Assembly: GCF_000331245.1 (NCBI RefSeq)
Contig: NZ_ANFZ01000002.1
Location: forward strand, 72,001-136,000
Direction: 5' to 3'
Length of the DNA: 64,000 nucleotides
Source of the DNA: Blastomonas sp. AAP53
GTDB taxonomy: Bacteria > Pseudomonadota > Alphaproteobacteria > Sphingomonadales > Sphingomonadaceae
This document shows positions 41,272 through 49,873 of this stretch, in pieces (position 1 is the stretch's first letter; each line of letters begins with the position of its first letter). A model generated the notes under the pieces. That model was not told the DNA's origin. It saw nothing but the letters and a program-made list of their open reading frames with translations, and made no database searches. Made by a program: the position numbers and the translations under genes.

Positions 41272-42876
41272 ATGGCGGCGCGCAAGGACCACGACGTTCT
41301 GATCATCGGTTCAGGGGCGGCAGGGCTGACCGCAGCGCTCAGCCTTGCGCGGCATTGCCGGGTGCTGGTGCTCGCCAAGGGCGATATTTCGGGCGGATCG
41401 ACTGCCTGGGCACAGGGCGGCATCGCAGCGGTGCTCGAAGAGGGCGATTCGTTCGACAACCACATCGACGATACGATGGTTGCAGGCGCGGGGCTCAACA
41501 GCCGCGAGACGGTGGAGTTCGTCGTCGAGAACGCGCCGGCGGCGATCCAGCATCTGGTCGATCTGGGCGTACCGTTCAACCGCAACGGCGGCGGCGGCGA
41601 CCATGCCGATGACCTGCACCTGACTCGCGAGGGCGGGCACAGTCACCGGCGGATCGTGCACGTCGATGATGCCACGGGTTGGGCGGTGCAGCAGGCGCTC
41701 GAGCGCGCGGCGCTGGCCAACCCCAACATCACTTTGCTGCCCGATATGGTGGCGATCGACCTGATCGCCGACCGGCATCGCGCCGCGCCTGCGGGCGACA
41801 AGCGGATCTGGGGCTGTTATGCGCTCAACCGCGCGACCGGGCATGTCGAAGCGCTGACCGCACGCGCGACACTGCTGGCGAGCGGCGGCGCGGGGCGAAC
41901 GTACCTGTTCTCGACTGCGCCCAGAGGCGCGACCGGAGACGGCATCGCGATGGCGTGGCGCGCCGGCGCGCGTGTCTCCAACATGGAATTCATGCAGTTC
42001 CACCCGACCTGTCTGTATAACCTTGAGGTCAAGAACTTCCTGATCACCGAAGCGGTACGCGGCGAGGGCGGTCATCTGCTGATCCCCGAGACCGGTTATC
42101 GCTTCATGGGCGATTTCGACGAGCGGATGGAACTGGCCCCGCGCGATGTCGTCGCGCGCGCGATCGACCACGAGATCAAGCGGCTGGGCCTGGATTACGT
42201 GCATCTCGACATCAGCCACCAGCCGGCAGAGTTCGTGAAGGGCCACTTCCCCACGATCTACGAAAAGCTGCTGGGACTGGGGATCGACATCACCCGCGAT
42301 CCGATTCCCGTGGTTCCGGCGCAGCATTATACCTGCGGCGGCGTGCTGGTCGATCTGAACGGTCGCACCGATCTGCCAGGCCTGTATGCAGCGGGAGAAG
42401 TGACACAGTCAGGCCTGCATGGCGCGAACCGGCTGGCGTCCAACAGCCTGCTCGAATGCTTCGTTTTCGGCGATGCGGCTGCCACCGACATTATCGAGCA
42501 TTGGGACGAACTGGGCCCTCCGCCTGCGATCCTGCCCTGGGATGAAAGCCGCGTCACCGATTCGGACGAAGAGGTCGTCGTCCAGCACAACTGGCGCGAG
42601 ATCCGCCGGTTCATGTGGGACTATGTCGGCATCGTGCGCACCACGAAGCGGTTGGAACGCGCGCGTCACCGCATCGAACTGCTGCGCAGCGAGGTCGAGG
42701 AATATTACGGCAATTTCCGCGTGACCCCCGATCTGGTCGAGCTGCGCAACCTGATCGAGGTCGCCGACCTGATCGTTCGCTCGGCACTGGAGCGCAAGGA
42801 AAGCCGTGGGCTGCATTATAACAGCGACTATCCCGATACCCTGATGGTGGCCGATGATACGGTGCTGGTTCCGTAA
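41272..42876 (+). CDS. nadB: L-aspartate oxidase
   Basis: The 534-residue flavoenzyme oxidises L-aspartate to iminoaspartate for de novo NAD synthesis. Seen: FAD loop VLIIGSGAAGLTAALSLA, the SGGSTAWAQGGIAA and HSHRRIVHV motifs, FHPTCLYN, and APAQHYTCGG-like PVVPAQHYTCGGV with SNSLLECFVFGDAAA. It starts three bases after the ABC ATPase stop, so the two are co-transcribed. No nadA or nadC is next to it in the window. Confidence 0.95.
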   Translation: MAARKDHDVLIIGSGAAGLTAALSLARHCRVLVLAKGDISGGSTAWAQGGIAAVLEEGDSFDNHIDDTMVAGAGLNSRETVEFVVENAPAAIQHLVDLGVPFNRNGGGGDHADDLHLTREGGHSHRRIVHVDDATGWAVQQALERAALANPNITLLPDMVAIDLIADRHRAAPAGDKRIWGCYALNRATGHVEALTARATLLASGGAGRTYLFSTAPRGATGDGIAMAWRAGARVSNMEFMQFHPTCLYNLEVKNFLITEAVRGEGGHLLIPETGYRFMGDFDERMELAPRDVVARAIDHEIKRLGLDYVHLDISHQPAEFVKGHFPTIYEKLLGLGIDITRDPIPVVPAQHYTCGGVLVDLNGRTDLPGLYAAGEVTQSGLHGANRLASNSLLECFVFGDAAATDIIEHWDELGPPPAILPWDESRVTDSDEEVVVQHNWREIRRFMWDYVGIVRTTKRLERARHRIELLRSEVEEYYGNFRVTPDLVELRNLIEVADLIVRSALERKESRGLHYNSDYPDTLMVADDTVLVP

Positions 42877-43054
42877 TCTTCCCCCTTCCCGCAGGCGGGA
42901 GGGAAGAAATATGCAGCCATTCACCGCGCGCAGCGACTCATTCGCCGCAAAATCTGCGCCCGCGATGGAACTGGCGGCTAGATCGCTTAACAGTGCGTAC
43001 ACATGCCCTGTGTCAGCACGAAGCCATCCTAAAACCCGACCAGAAAGCCGCCGC

Positions 43055-44137
43055 ATGTTCGCCCGCAAGCTGATTCTTTTCCTGGCCACGGCCTCGCTTG
43101 CCGCCTGTGTCTCGGCTCCGCGAGAGGTCGCGCAGCCGCGTCCGGCTCCGCCGCCGCCCGCCCGTGTCCAGCCGGTGCCGCCACCGCTGGCTCCACGCGC
43201 GACCAATGTCGTGCCGCAGGGGCTGCGCGACGAGCTGGCGCAGCTGTGGCGCACCTTTCCCGGCAAGACCGGCATCGCCGTGCGGCGGATCGATGGCGAC
43301 TGGGTGGTCGGCCAGCGCGGTGGAGAGTTGTTCCCGCAGCAGAGCGTCTCCAAGCTGTGGGTGACCATGGCGGTGCTGGAAAAGGTCGATCGGGGCGAGC
43401 TGGCGCTCGATACCGAGGTGACGATCACGCGCGATGACCTGACCTTGTTCCACCAGCCGCTCGCTGCCCGCGTCGCGCGCGAGGGCACGGTACGCGCGAC
43501 GGTGCGGACACTGATCAACGAGGCGCTGACCGCAAGCGACAACAGCGCCAACGACGCACTGCTGCGCACCGCAGGCGGCCCGGCGGTGGTCAACGATTTC
43601 CTGCGGCGCAAGGGCCTGTCGAACATCCGCTTCGGCCCCGGCGAACGGCTGCTGCAAAGCGGCATCGCGGGCGTCGAATGGCGTCAGGAACTGTCGGCGG
43701 GTCGTGCCTTTCAGGCGGCGCGCGAGCGGGTGCCGCTCGATCGGCGGCGCAACCTGCTCTCGGCCTATGTCGCCGACCCCATCGACGGGGCGAGTCCGGA
43801 AGGCATTGTCGATGCGCTGGCACGGCTGGCGCGCGGCGAATTGCTGTCGCAATCCTCAACCCAGCTGATGCTGGACACGCTTGGGCGCACCCGGAGCGGT
43901 CCGCAGCGGCTGAAGGCGGGCGTTCCGGCGGGCTGGCAGTTCCTTCACAAGACCGGAACAGGCCAGGATCTGCCGCCGGTTTCGACCGGTTATAATGATG
44001 TCGGCATCATGACCGCGCCCGATGGAACCCGCTATGCCGTAGCGGTCATGCTCGGCGAGACGACGGCAAGCATCCCGGCACGCATGCAGCTGATGCAGGC
44101 AGTGTCGCGCGCCGTCGGGCGCTGGCACCAGCGGTAA
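43055..44137 (+). CDS. Class A beta-lactamase-like lipoprotein
   Basis: This 360-residue serine hydrolase has a lipoprotein signal (LAAC near residue 19) and a Pro-rich linker (residues 28-50). The class A core follows: Ser97-x-x-Lys100 (QSVSKLW), Ser161-Asp-Asn (SDN), Lys299-Thr-Gly (KTG). Glu197 in GERLLQ sits 36 residues after SDN, exactly where the deacylating Glu166 belongs, but the usual following Asn170 is Gln. The segment between the omega loop and KTG is longer than usual. It may be a beta-lactamase or a related DD-peptidase-like enzyme; the former is more likely. Start at 43055 fits the signal. Confidence 0.85.
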   Translation: MFARKLILFLATASLAACVSAPREVAQPRPAPPPPARVQPVPPPLAPRATNVVPQGLRDELAQLWRTFPGKTGIAVRRIDGDWVVGQRGGELFPQQSVSKLWVTMAVLEKVDRGELALDTEVTITRDDLTLFHQPLAARVAREGTVRATVRTLINEALTASDNSANDALLRTAGGPAVVNDFLRRKGLSNIRFGPGERLLQSGIAGVEWRQELSAGRAFQAARERVPLDRRRNLLSAYVADPIDGASPEGIVDALARLARGELLSQSSTQLMLDTLGRTRSGPQRLKAGVPAGWQFLHKTGTGQDLPPVSTGYNDVGIMTAPDGTRYAVAVMLGETTASIPARMQLMQAVSRAVGRWHQR

Positions 44138-44338
44138 GCGCTGCTGCCCACGCGGCCCCTACCGCTGGCGGAAGCATTATGATATTCAAACGGCGGGAGA
44201 CATTTGTTTCGTTTGCCGGAACCGGGCTTTGCGATTTGGGAATCGTGATGGATCGGGACGGCAGGAGAGCTGCGAACTCATGCCTTCATTTCCCCTATTC
44301 CGCCCTTTCAGGCCCGTCCGCTGACGGCGCTGGTTCCG

Positions 44339-47300
44339 GTGGCAGCCCCCGCCATTTCACCCCGCAGCAACCCGCTGACCGACTCGGCCAGCTGGACCGC
44401 GATGCGCAATGCCTGTGTCGCCGATCCGGGCGCTTTCCACGGACTGCAGGCGCGCTCCGCGATCTGCTGGTACCTGCCTGATCACAACGCCTGGGCTCAT
44501 TTCGACCAGGACGCAGGATGCTGGACCGGCTGGGATGCGGATACAGGTGCGGCGCGACAGCTCGATCTGGCGCACGATTACATGCCCTGGGCGCGCGGCC
44601 TCAACGCCGATGATGCACCCAATTGGCGTTGGTTCGAAGGCGCGTTCACCAACAGCGGCTTCAACGAGGTCGATCGGCATGTCGTCGCGGGCCATGGCGC
44701 TGAAACTGCGCTGATCTTCGAGGGCGACCGCTGGAATATGTCGAGCGACAACGGTCGCGGCGGCCCGGTCGATTGCTATCCGGTATCGCGCAAACAGCTG
44801 ATGCTCGAGGCGGCGAAATGCTCGCTGGCACTGACGGCTCTCGGCCTCAAGGCGGGTGACCGCATCGCGCTCAACATGCCCTCGATCCCGGCGCAGATCT
44901 ACTGGACCGAAGGCGCCAAGCGCGCGGGCATCATCTATACACCGGTGTTCGGCGGGTTCAGCGACAAGACGCTGTCCGATCGCATCGCCGACGCCGGCGC
45001 CAAGATCGTGATTACCGCCGATGGCAGCTATCGCAACGCGCAGATGGTGCCGTTCAAGACCAGCTACACCGATCCGGCGCTCGACAATTTCATCGGCGTC
45101 GGCACCGCGATGGGTCTGCTCGCGGTCGCGCTCGACGACCCCGCGCTCGAGGTCAGCGATGCTGCGCGCGCGCGGATCACCGAGGCGGTCACCGAATTGC
45201 TCGACGGCGAGGTCACCGTCGAACGCTCCGACGTCATGCGCGGCGTCGGCCGGGCGCTCGACGATCTGGCGCAAGGCTCAGCGATGACTGCAGCGCAGGC
45301 CGCGAACCTGCGGATGGCGATCGCGTCTGCCTTGGTCGATTCGCCACCGCGCGTCGACGCGGTGGTGGTGGTCCGCCACACCGCGCAGCCCGACCTCGTC
45401 TGGAATTCGAATCGCGATCACTGGAGCCATGACCTCACGGGCCACGCGAGCGCGCAGATCCTGGAGGCGGCGCGCGGACTCGGGATCGCTGTGGCGGATG
45501 AAGCGGCGCTGCTGGCGCTGCCCGACGCGGACTTTGTCCGCGCGATCTGGGCGGCGTCGAAGCCGCTGCCGGTGGATTCGGAATATCCCAATTTCATCAT
45601 CTATACCTCGGGCTCGACCGGAAAGCCCAAGGGCGTGGTGCACGTCCACGGTGGCTATTGCGCGGGCGTTGCCGCGACGATGCCGGTGGCATTCGATGCT
45701 GCGCCCGGCGATGTCATGTTCGTCGTCGCCGATCCGGGCTGGATCACCGGCCAGAGCTATCTGATCGCAGGCTCGCTGCTGTGCCGGGTGACGACGATCA
45801 TCACCGAAGGATCGCCGGTCTTCCCGCATGCAGGCCGCTTTGCCTCGATCATCGAGCGGCACAAGGTGCAGATCTTCAAGGCGGGCGTCACCTTCTTGAA
45901 AAGCGTGATGCAGGATCCGGAGAACCTCAAGGACATCCAGAATTACGACATGTCGTCGCTCAAGGTCGCAACCTTCTGCGCCGAGCCGACCTCGCCTTCG
46001 GTGCAGGCGTTTGGCATGGAGCATGTCACGCCCTGGTATATCAACAGCTATTGGGCGACCGAGCATGGCGGCATCGCCTGGACGCACTTCTACGGCAACA
46101 CCGATTTCCCGCTGAGGGCTGACGCGCACACCTATCCGCTGCCGTGGATCGTCGGCGATGTCTGGGTCGAGGACCCGGACGCGCCGCCGCTCGAATTCGG
46201 GCTGGAGCGCGATGGGTCCGGGGGCGTACCATGGCGACGCGCGAAAAATGGCGAGAAGGGCGAGATCGTCATCGCTCTGCCCTATCCGTATCTCACCCGC
46301 ACCATCTGGGGCGATACCGACCATTTCACGCTGGAGCAGCACGCGGGCGGGTTGCGGATCAATCCGGAATGGCGCGGCGACTCGGACCGGTATTCTTCGA
46401 CCTATTGGGAACGCTGGCGCGGCACCTGGGCCTATACCCAGGGTGATTTCGCCATCCGGCACGAGGACGGATCGTTCTCGCTGCACGGCCGCTCGGACGA
46501 CGTGATCAATGTCTCGGGTCATCGCATCGGCACCGAAGAAATCGAAGGCGCGATCCTGCGCGACAAGACGCTCGATCCCAATTCTCCGGTGGGCAACGTG
46601 CTCGTCGTCGGCGCGCCGCACCGCGAGAAGGGCGCAACGCCGATCGCGTTCGTCACCGCTGTTGCCGGACGCAGGCTGACGCAGGACGACCGCCGCCGCC
46701 TGACCGATCTGGTCCGCACCGAAAAGGGCGCGGTTGCGGTGCCGTCCGATTTCCTCGAGGTGTCCGAATTTCCGGAAACCCGCTCGGGCAAGTACATGCG
46801 CCGCATGGTCCGCGCGATTGTAGAGGGCGGCGAGATCGGCGACACCTCGACGCTGCGCAATCCCGGCAGCATCGAGGCGCTGCAGACAGCGGTGGCCGCC
46901 TGGCGGCGCAAGCAGACGCTGGCCGAGGAACAGGCGCTGTTCGAGCGCTACCGCTATTTCCTGATCCAGTACAATCACCTGGGTGACGGCAAGCGCGTCG
47001 CGACAGTCACCGTCACCAACGCGCCGGTCAACGCGCTCAACGAACGGGCGATCGACGAGCTGGTGATCGTGGTCGAGCATCTCGCGCGCAAGGACGACGT
47101 GATTGCGGTGGTGTTCACAGGCCAGGGCACCGCCTCGTTCGTCGCGGGCGCGGATATCCGCCAGATGCTCGAAGAGGTGAACAGCGTCGAGGAAGCAGGC
47201 GTCCTGCCCAGCAATGCGCAGCTCGCATTCTCCAAGATCGAGAACATGGGAAAGCCGTGCATCGCGGCGATCCAGGGCGTGGCTTTGGGCGGTGGCATGG

Positions 47301-49831
47301 AGTTCGCGCTCGCCTGCCATTACCGCATCGCCGAACCCGTCGCGCGCTTCGGCCAGCCCGAGATCAACCTGCGGTTGCTCCCCGGCTATGGTGGCACGCA
47401 GCGGCTGCCGCGGCTGCTCGCCGAACGGCGCGCGGGCGAGGGGCTGCGCGATGCGCTCGACCTGATCCTGGGTGGCCGCGCGATCAGCGCCGACGAGGCG
47501 CTGGAGATCGGCGCGATCGAACAGGTCGCAGATGCCTCGAACGATGTGCTCAGCCTCGCGCATGGCATGGTGCGCGAGTTCGCGCGGCATGGCGCGGAAA
47601 GCCCGCTGGGCAAGGCGTTTGCCGACCGCAAGGCGATGACCAAGCGCTGGGCCAATCCGGCGCATATCGATCTCGATGCGGTGCTAGAGGACCCGTTCCT
47701 CCAGCGCATCCTGCGCCAACTCGACTGGGCTGGGCGTGGGCCGGCGGGTAGGCGGGCGCTCGATGCCGTCCGCACCGGCTGGACCGAGGGCATGGCCGCG
47801 GGGCTCAAGCGCGAGGGCGAGCATTTCGCCGAGGCGATCATCGATCCCGAAGGCGGCAAGACCGGCATCCGCCAGTTCATGGACAAGCAGTCGCCGCCGC
47901 TACCGGTGCGCCGCAACGGTGTGTGGATCGATGCCGAGCATGAGGACAACAAGGCCGAGATGATCGCATCGGGCCAGTTGCTGCCCGTCGGCGCGCCTTT
48001 CTATCCCGGCGTGACCGCGATTCCCGCCAAGCAGCTCGCCTTCGGCATCAGTCGCGATCCCGACACCGGCGCACCGCGTTTCGGGCCTCCGGCGTCCCAC
48101 GAGCGCGAGCATATCGTGCCCGTCGTGGCACCAGAGCCCAACGAGGCCCTGGTCTACATGCTGACCAGCGAGGTCAACTTCAACGATATCTGGGCGCTCA
48201 CCGGCATTCCGGTGTCACCGTTCGATGCCCATGACGAGGACGTCCAGATCACCGGTTCGGGCGGCCTGGCCTTGGTCGCGGCGCTGGGCAGCGAGGTCAA
48301 GGGCGAAGGCCGGTTGCGTGTGGGTGACATGGTGGTGGTGTATTCAGGGACCAGCGATCTGCTCTCTCCGCAGGCTGGCGACGACCCGATGTTCGCAGGC
48401 TTCGCGATCCAGGGCTATGAGACCAAGACCGGCAGCCACGCGCAGTTCCTCAACGTCCAGGGGCCGCAGCTGCACCGCGTGCCCCCCGATCTGACGCTCG
48501 AACAGGCAGGCAGCTATGTGCTCAACCTGGGCACCATCACCCGCGCCTTGTTCACCACGCTGCAGATCGTGCCGGGCAGGACGATCTTCGTCGAAGGCTC
48601 GGCCACCGGCACCGGGCTCGATGCGCTGAAAAGCAGCATCAAGTCGGGCCTCAAGGCGACCGGACTCGTCTCCAGCGCGGACCGCGCGGCCTTCGTCAAG
48701 GAACAGGGCGCGGTTGGCGCGCTGAACCGCAAGGACCCGCAGCTTTCGGCGCTGTTCACCGCCGTTCCCGATGATCCTGACGAAGCCCGGGCATGGGAGG
48801 CCGATGGCACGCCACTGCTCGACGAATACCGGCGGATCAACAATGGATCGCTGGCAGATTTCGTCGTCAGCCATGCCGGCGAAACCGCCTTCCCGCGCAG
48901 TTTCCAGCTGCTCGAGGAGAACGGGACGCTGGCCTTCTACGGCGCATCATCGGGCTATCACTTCGCCTTCATGGGCAAGACCGGCAGCGCCTCGCCCTCT
49001 GACATGCTGGCGCGTGCGCAGTTGCGCGGCGGCGAATCGGTGCTGTTGTACTACGGCCCCGGCAGCCGCGATCTGGCCGATCCATTGGGGCTCGAGATGA
49101 TCGAGGCGGCGCGGCTGTACAAGGCGCGCACCGTGATCGTCACCACCACCGATGGCCAGCGCGAGTTCCTGCAGTCTTTGGGGCTGGAGGAATCGGTCGA
49201 GGGGATCATCAGCCTGGAAGGCCTGAAGCGCCGCGACAGCGAATTCCTCTGGCCCGACAGCCTGCCGCGCCTGCCCGATGCCCGCACCGATATCGAACGG
49301 TTCAAGGAGGGCGTGCGCAGCTATCAGCAGCGGACGATGAAACCTTTCGGTACCGCGGTGGGCCGCATCCTGGGTTCGCCCGGCAATCCGCGCGGGGTGC
49401 CCGATCTGGTGATCGAGCGCGCCGGGCAGGACTCGCTCGGCGTCTCGACATCGCTGGTGAAGCCCTTCGGCGGGCGCGTGGTCTATGCCGAGGAGATGGC
49501 GGGCCGTCGTTACACCTTCTACGCGCCGCAGGTCTGGACCCGGCAGCGCCGGATCATCATGCCCACCGCCAACATCTTCGGCACGCACCTGTGCAATGCG
49601 CATGAGGTGACGATGATGAACAACATGATCGCAGGCGGGCTGCTCAGCGTCACCGAACCACAGGTGGTCGACTGGGACGGGCTGCCGGAGGCGCATCAGG
49701 CGATGTGGGACAACCGCCACACCGGCGCGACCTATGTCGTCAACCACGCGCTGCCCGCGATGGGCCTGCGCAGCCGCGACGAGCTGCTCGAATACTGGGC
49801 CGCATCTCAGGGCATCATGGGCAACACTTGA
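44339..49831 (+). CDS. pcs: Trifunctional propionyl-CoA synthase (3-hydroxypropionate pathway)
   Basis: The 1830-residue protein fuses three enzymes that together reduce 3-hydroxypropionate to propionyl-CoA using ATP, CoA and NADPH. Residues 1-870: acyl-CoA synthetase with ATP loop YTSGSTGKPKG (from Tyr422) and catalytic Lys818 in TRSGKYMRR. Residues about 885-1130: enoyl-CoA hydratase with VAGADIRQML and IQGVALGGGMEFA. Residues about 1230-1830: MDR enoyl-CoA reductase with VEGSATGTG. Length and order match the Chloroflexus enzyme (about 1822 residues). Start is GTG 44339: no in-frame ATG exists after the stop at 44246, and the PRSNP motif near the start is part of the known family N-terminus, which excludes the ATG at 44402. 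Malonyl-CoA reductase follows 42 bp later. Confidence 0.95.
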   Translation: MAAPAISPRSNPLTDSASWTAMRNACVADPGAFHGLQARSAICWYLPDHNAWAHFDQDAGCWTGWDADTGAARQLDLAHDYMPWARGLNADDAPNWRWFEGAFTNSGFNEVDRHVVAGHGAETALIFEGDRWNMSSDNGRGGPVDCYPVSRKQLMLEAAKCSLALTALGLKAGDRIALNMPSIPAQIYWTEGAKRAGIIYTPVFGGFSDKTLSDRIADAGAKIVITADGSYRNAQMVPFKTSYTDPALDNFIGVGTAMGLLAVALDDPALEVSDAARARITEAVTELLDGEVTVERSDVMRGVGRALDDLAQGSAMTAAQAANLRMAIASALVDSPPRVDAVVVVRHTAQPDLVWNSNRDHWSHDLTGHASAQILEAARGLGIAVADEAALLALPDADFVRAIWAASKPLPVDSEYPNFIIYTSGSTGKPKGVVHVHGGYCAGVAATMPVAFDAAPGDVMFVVADPGWITGQSYLIAGSLLCRVTTIITEGSPVFPHAGRFASIIERHKVQIFKAGVTFLKSVMQDPENLKDIQNYDMSSLKVATFCAEPTSPSVQAFGMEHVTPWYINSYWATEHGGIAWTHFYGNTDFPLRADAHTYPLPWIVGDVWVEDPDAPPLEFGLERDGSGGVPWRRAKNGEKGEIVIALPYPYLTRTIWGDTDHFTLEQHAGGLRINPEWRGDSDRYSSTYWERWRGTWAYTQGDFAIRHEDGSFSLHGRSDDVINVSGHRIGTEEIEGAILRDKTLDPNSPVGNVLVVGAPHREKGATPIAFVTAVAGRRLTQDDRRRLTDLVRTEKGAVAVPSDFLEVSEFPETRSGKYMRRMVRAIVEGGEIGDTSTLRNPGSIEALQTAVAAWRRKQTLAEEQALFERYRYFLIQYNHLGDGKRVATVTVTNAPVNALNERAIDELVIVVEHLARKDDVIAVVFTGQGTASFVAGADIRQMLEEVNSVEEAGVLPSNAQLAFSKIENMGKPCIAAIQGVALGGGMEFALACHYRIAEPVARFGQPEINLRLLPGYGGTQRLPRLLAERRAGEGLRDALDLILGGRAISADEALEIGAIEQVADASNDVLSLAHGMVREFARHGAESPLGKAFADRKAMTKRWANPAHIDLDAVLEDPFLQRILRQLDWAGRGPAGRRALDAVRTGWTEGMAAGLKREGEHFAEAIIDPEGGKTGIRQFMDKQSPPLPVRRNGVWIDAEHEDNKAEMIASGQLLPVGAPFYPGVTAIPAKQLAFGISRDPDTGAPRFGPPASHEREHIVPVVAPEPNEALVYMLTSEVNFNDIWALTGIPVSPFDAHDEDVQITGSGGLALVAALGSEVKGEGRLRVGDMVVVYSGTSDLLSPQAGDDPMFAGFAIQGYETKTGSHAQFLNVQGPQLHRVPPDLTLEQAGSYVLNLGTITRALFTTLQIVPGRTIFVEGSATGTGLDALKSSIKSGLKATGLVSSADRAAFVKEQGAVGALNRKDPQLSALFTAVPDDPDEARAWEADGTPLLDEYRRINNGSLADFVVSHAGETAFPRSFQLLEENGTLAFYGASSGYHFAFMGKTGSASPSDMLARAQLRGGESVLLYYGPGSRDLADPLGLEMIEAARLYKARTVIVTTTDGQREFLQSLGLEESVEGIISLEGLKRRDSEFLWPDSLPRLPDARTDIERFKEGVRSYQQRTMKPFGTAVGRILGSPGNPRGVPDLVIERAGQDSLGVSTSLVKPFGGRVVYAEEMAGRRYTFYAPQVWTRQRRIIMPTANIFGTHLCNAHEVTMMNNMIAGGLLSVTEPQVVDWDGLPEAHQAMWDNRHTGATYVVNHALPAMGLRSRDELLEYWAASQGIMGNT

Positions 49832-49873
49832 AAACATCAGCCGCCGGGAACGGCGCGGCAGGGGATTACCGAC

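Noticed and set aside
42885-42903. GC-rich hairpin just after nadB as a terminator
   Set aside because: The stem is bulged and no T-tract follows, so it was not called a terminator.
45278-47665. A 795-residue open frame on the minus strand within the propionyl-CoA synthase gene
   Set aside because: It has no recognisable domain and mirrors the strong codon-position bias of the real gene on the plus strand.
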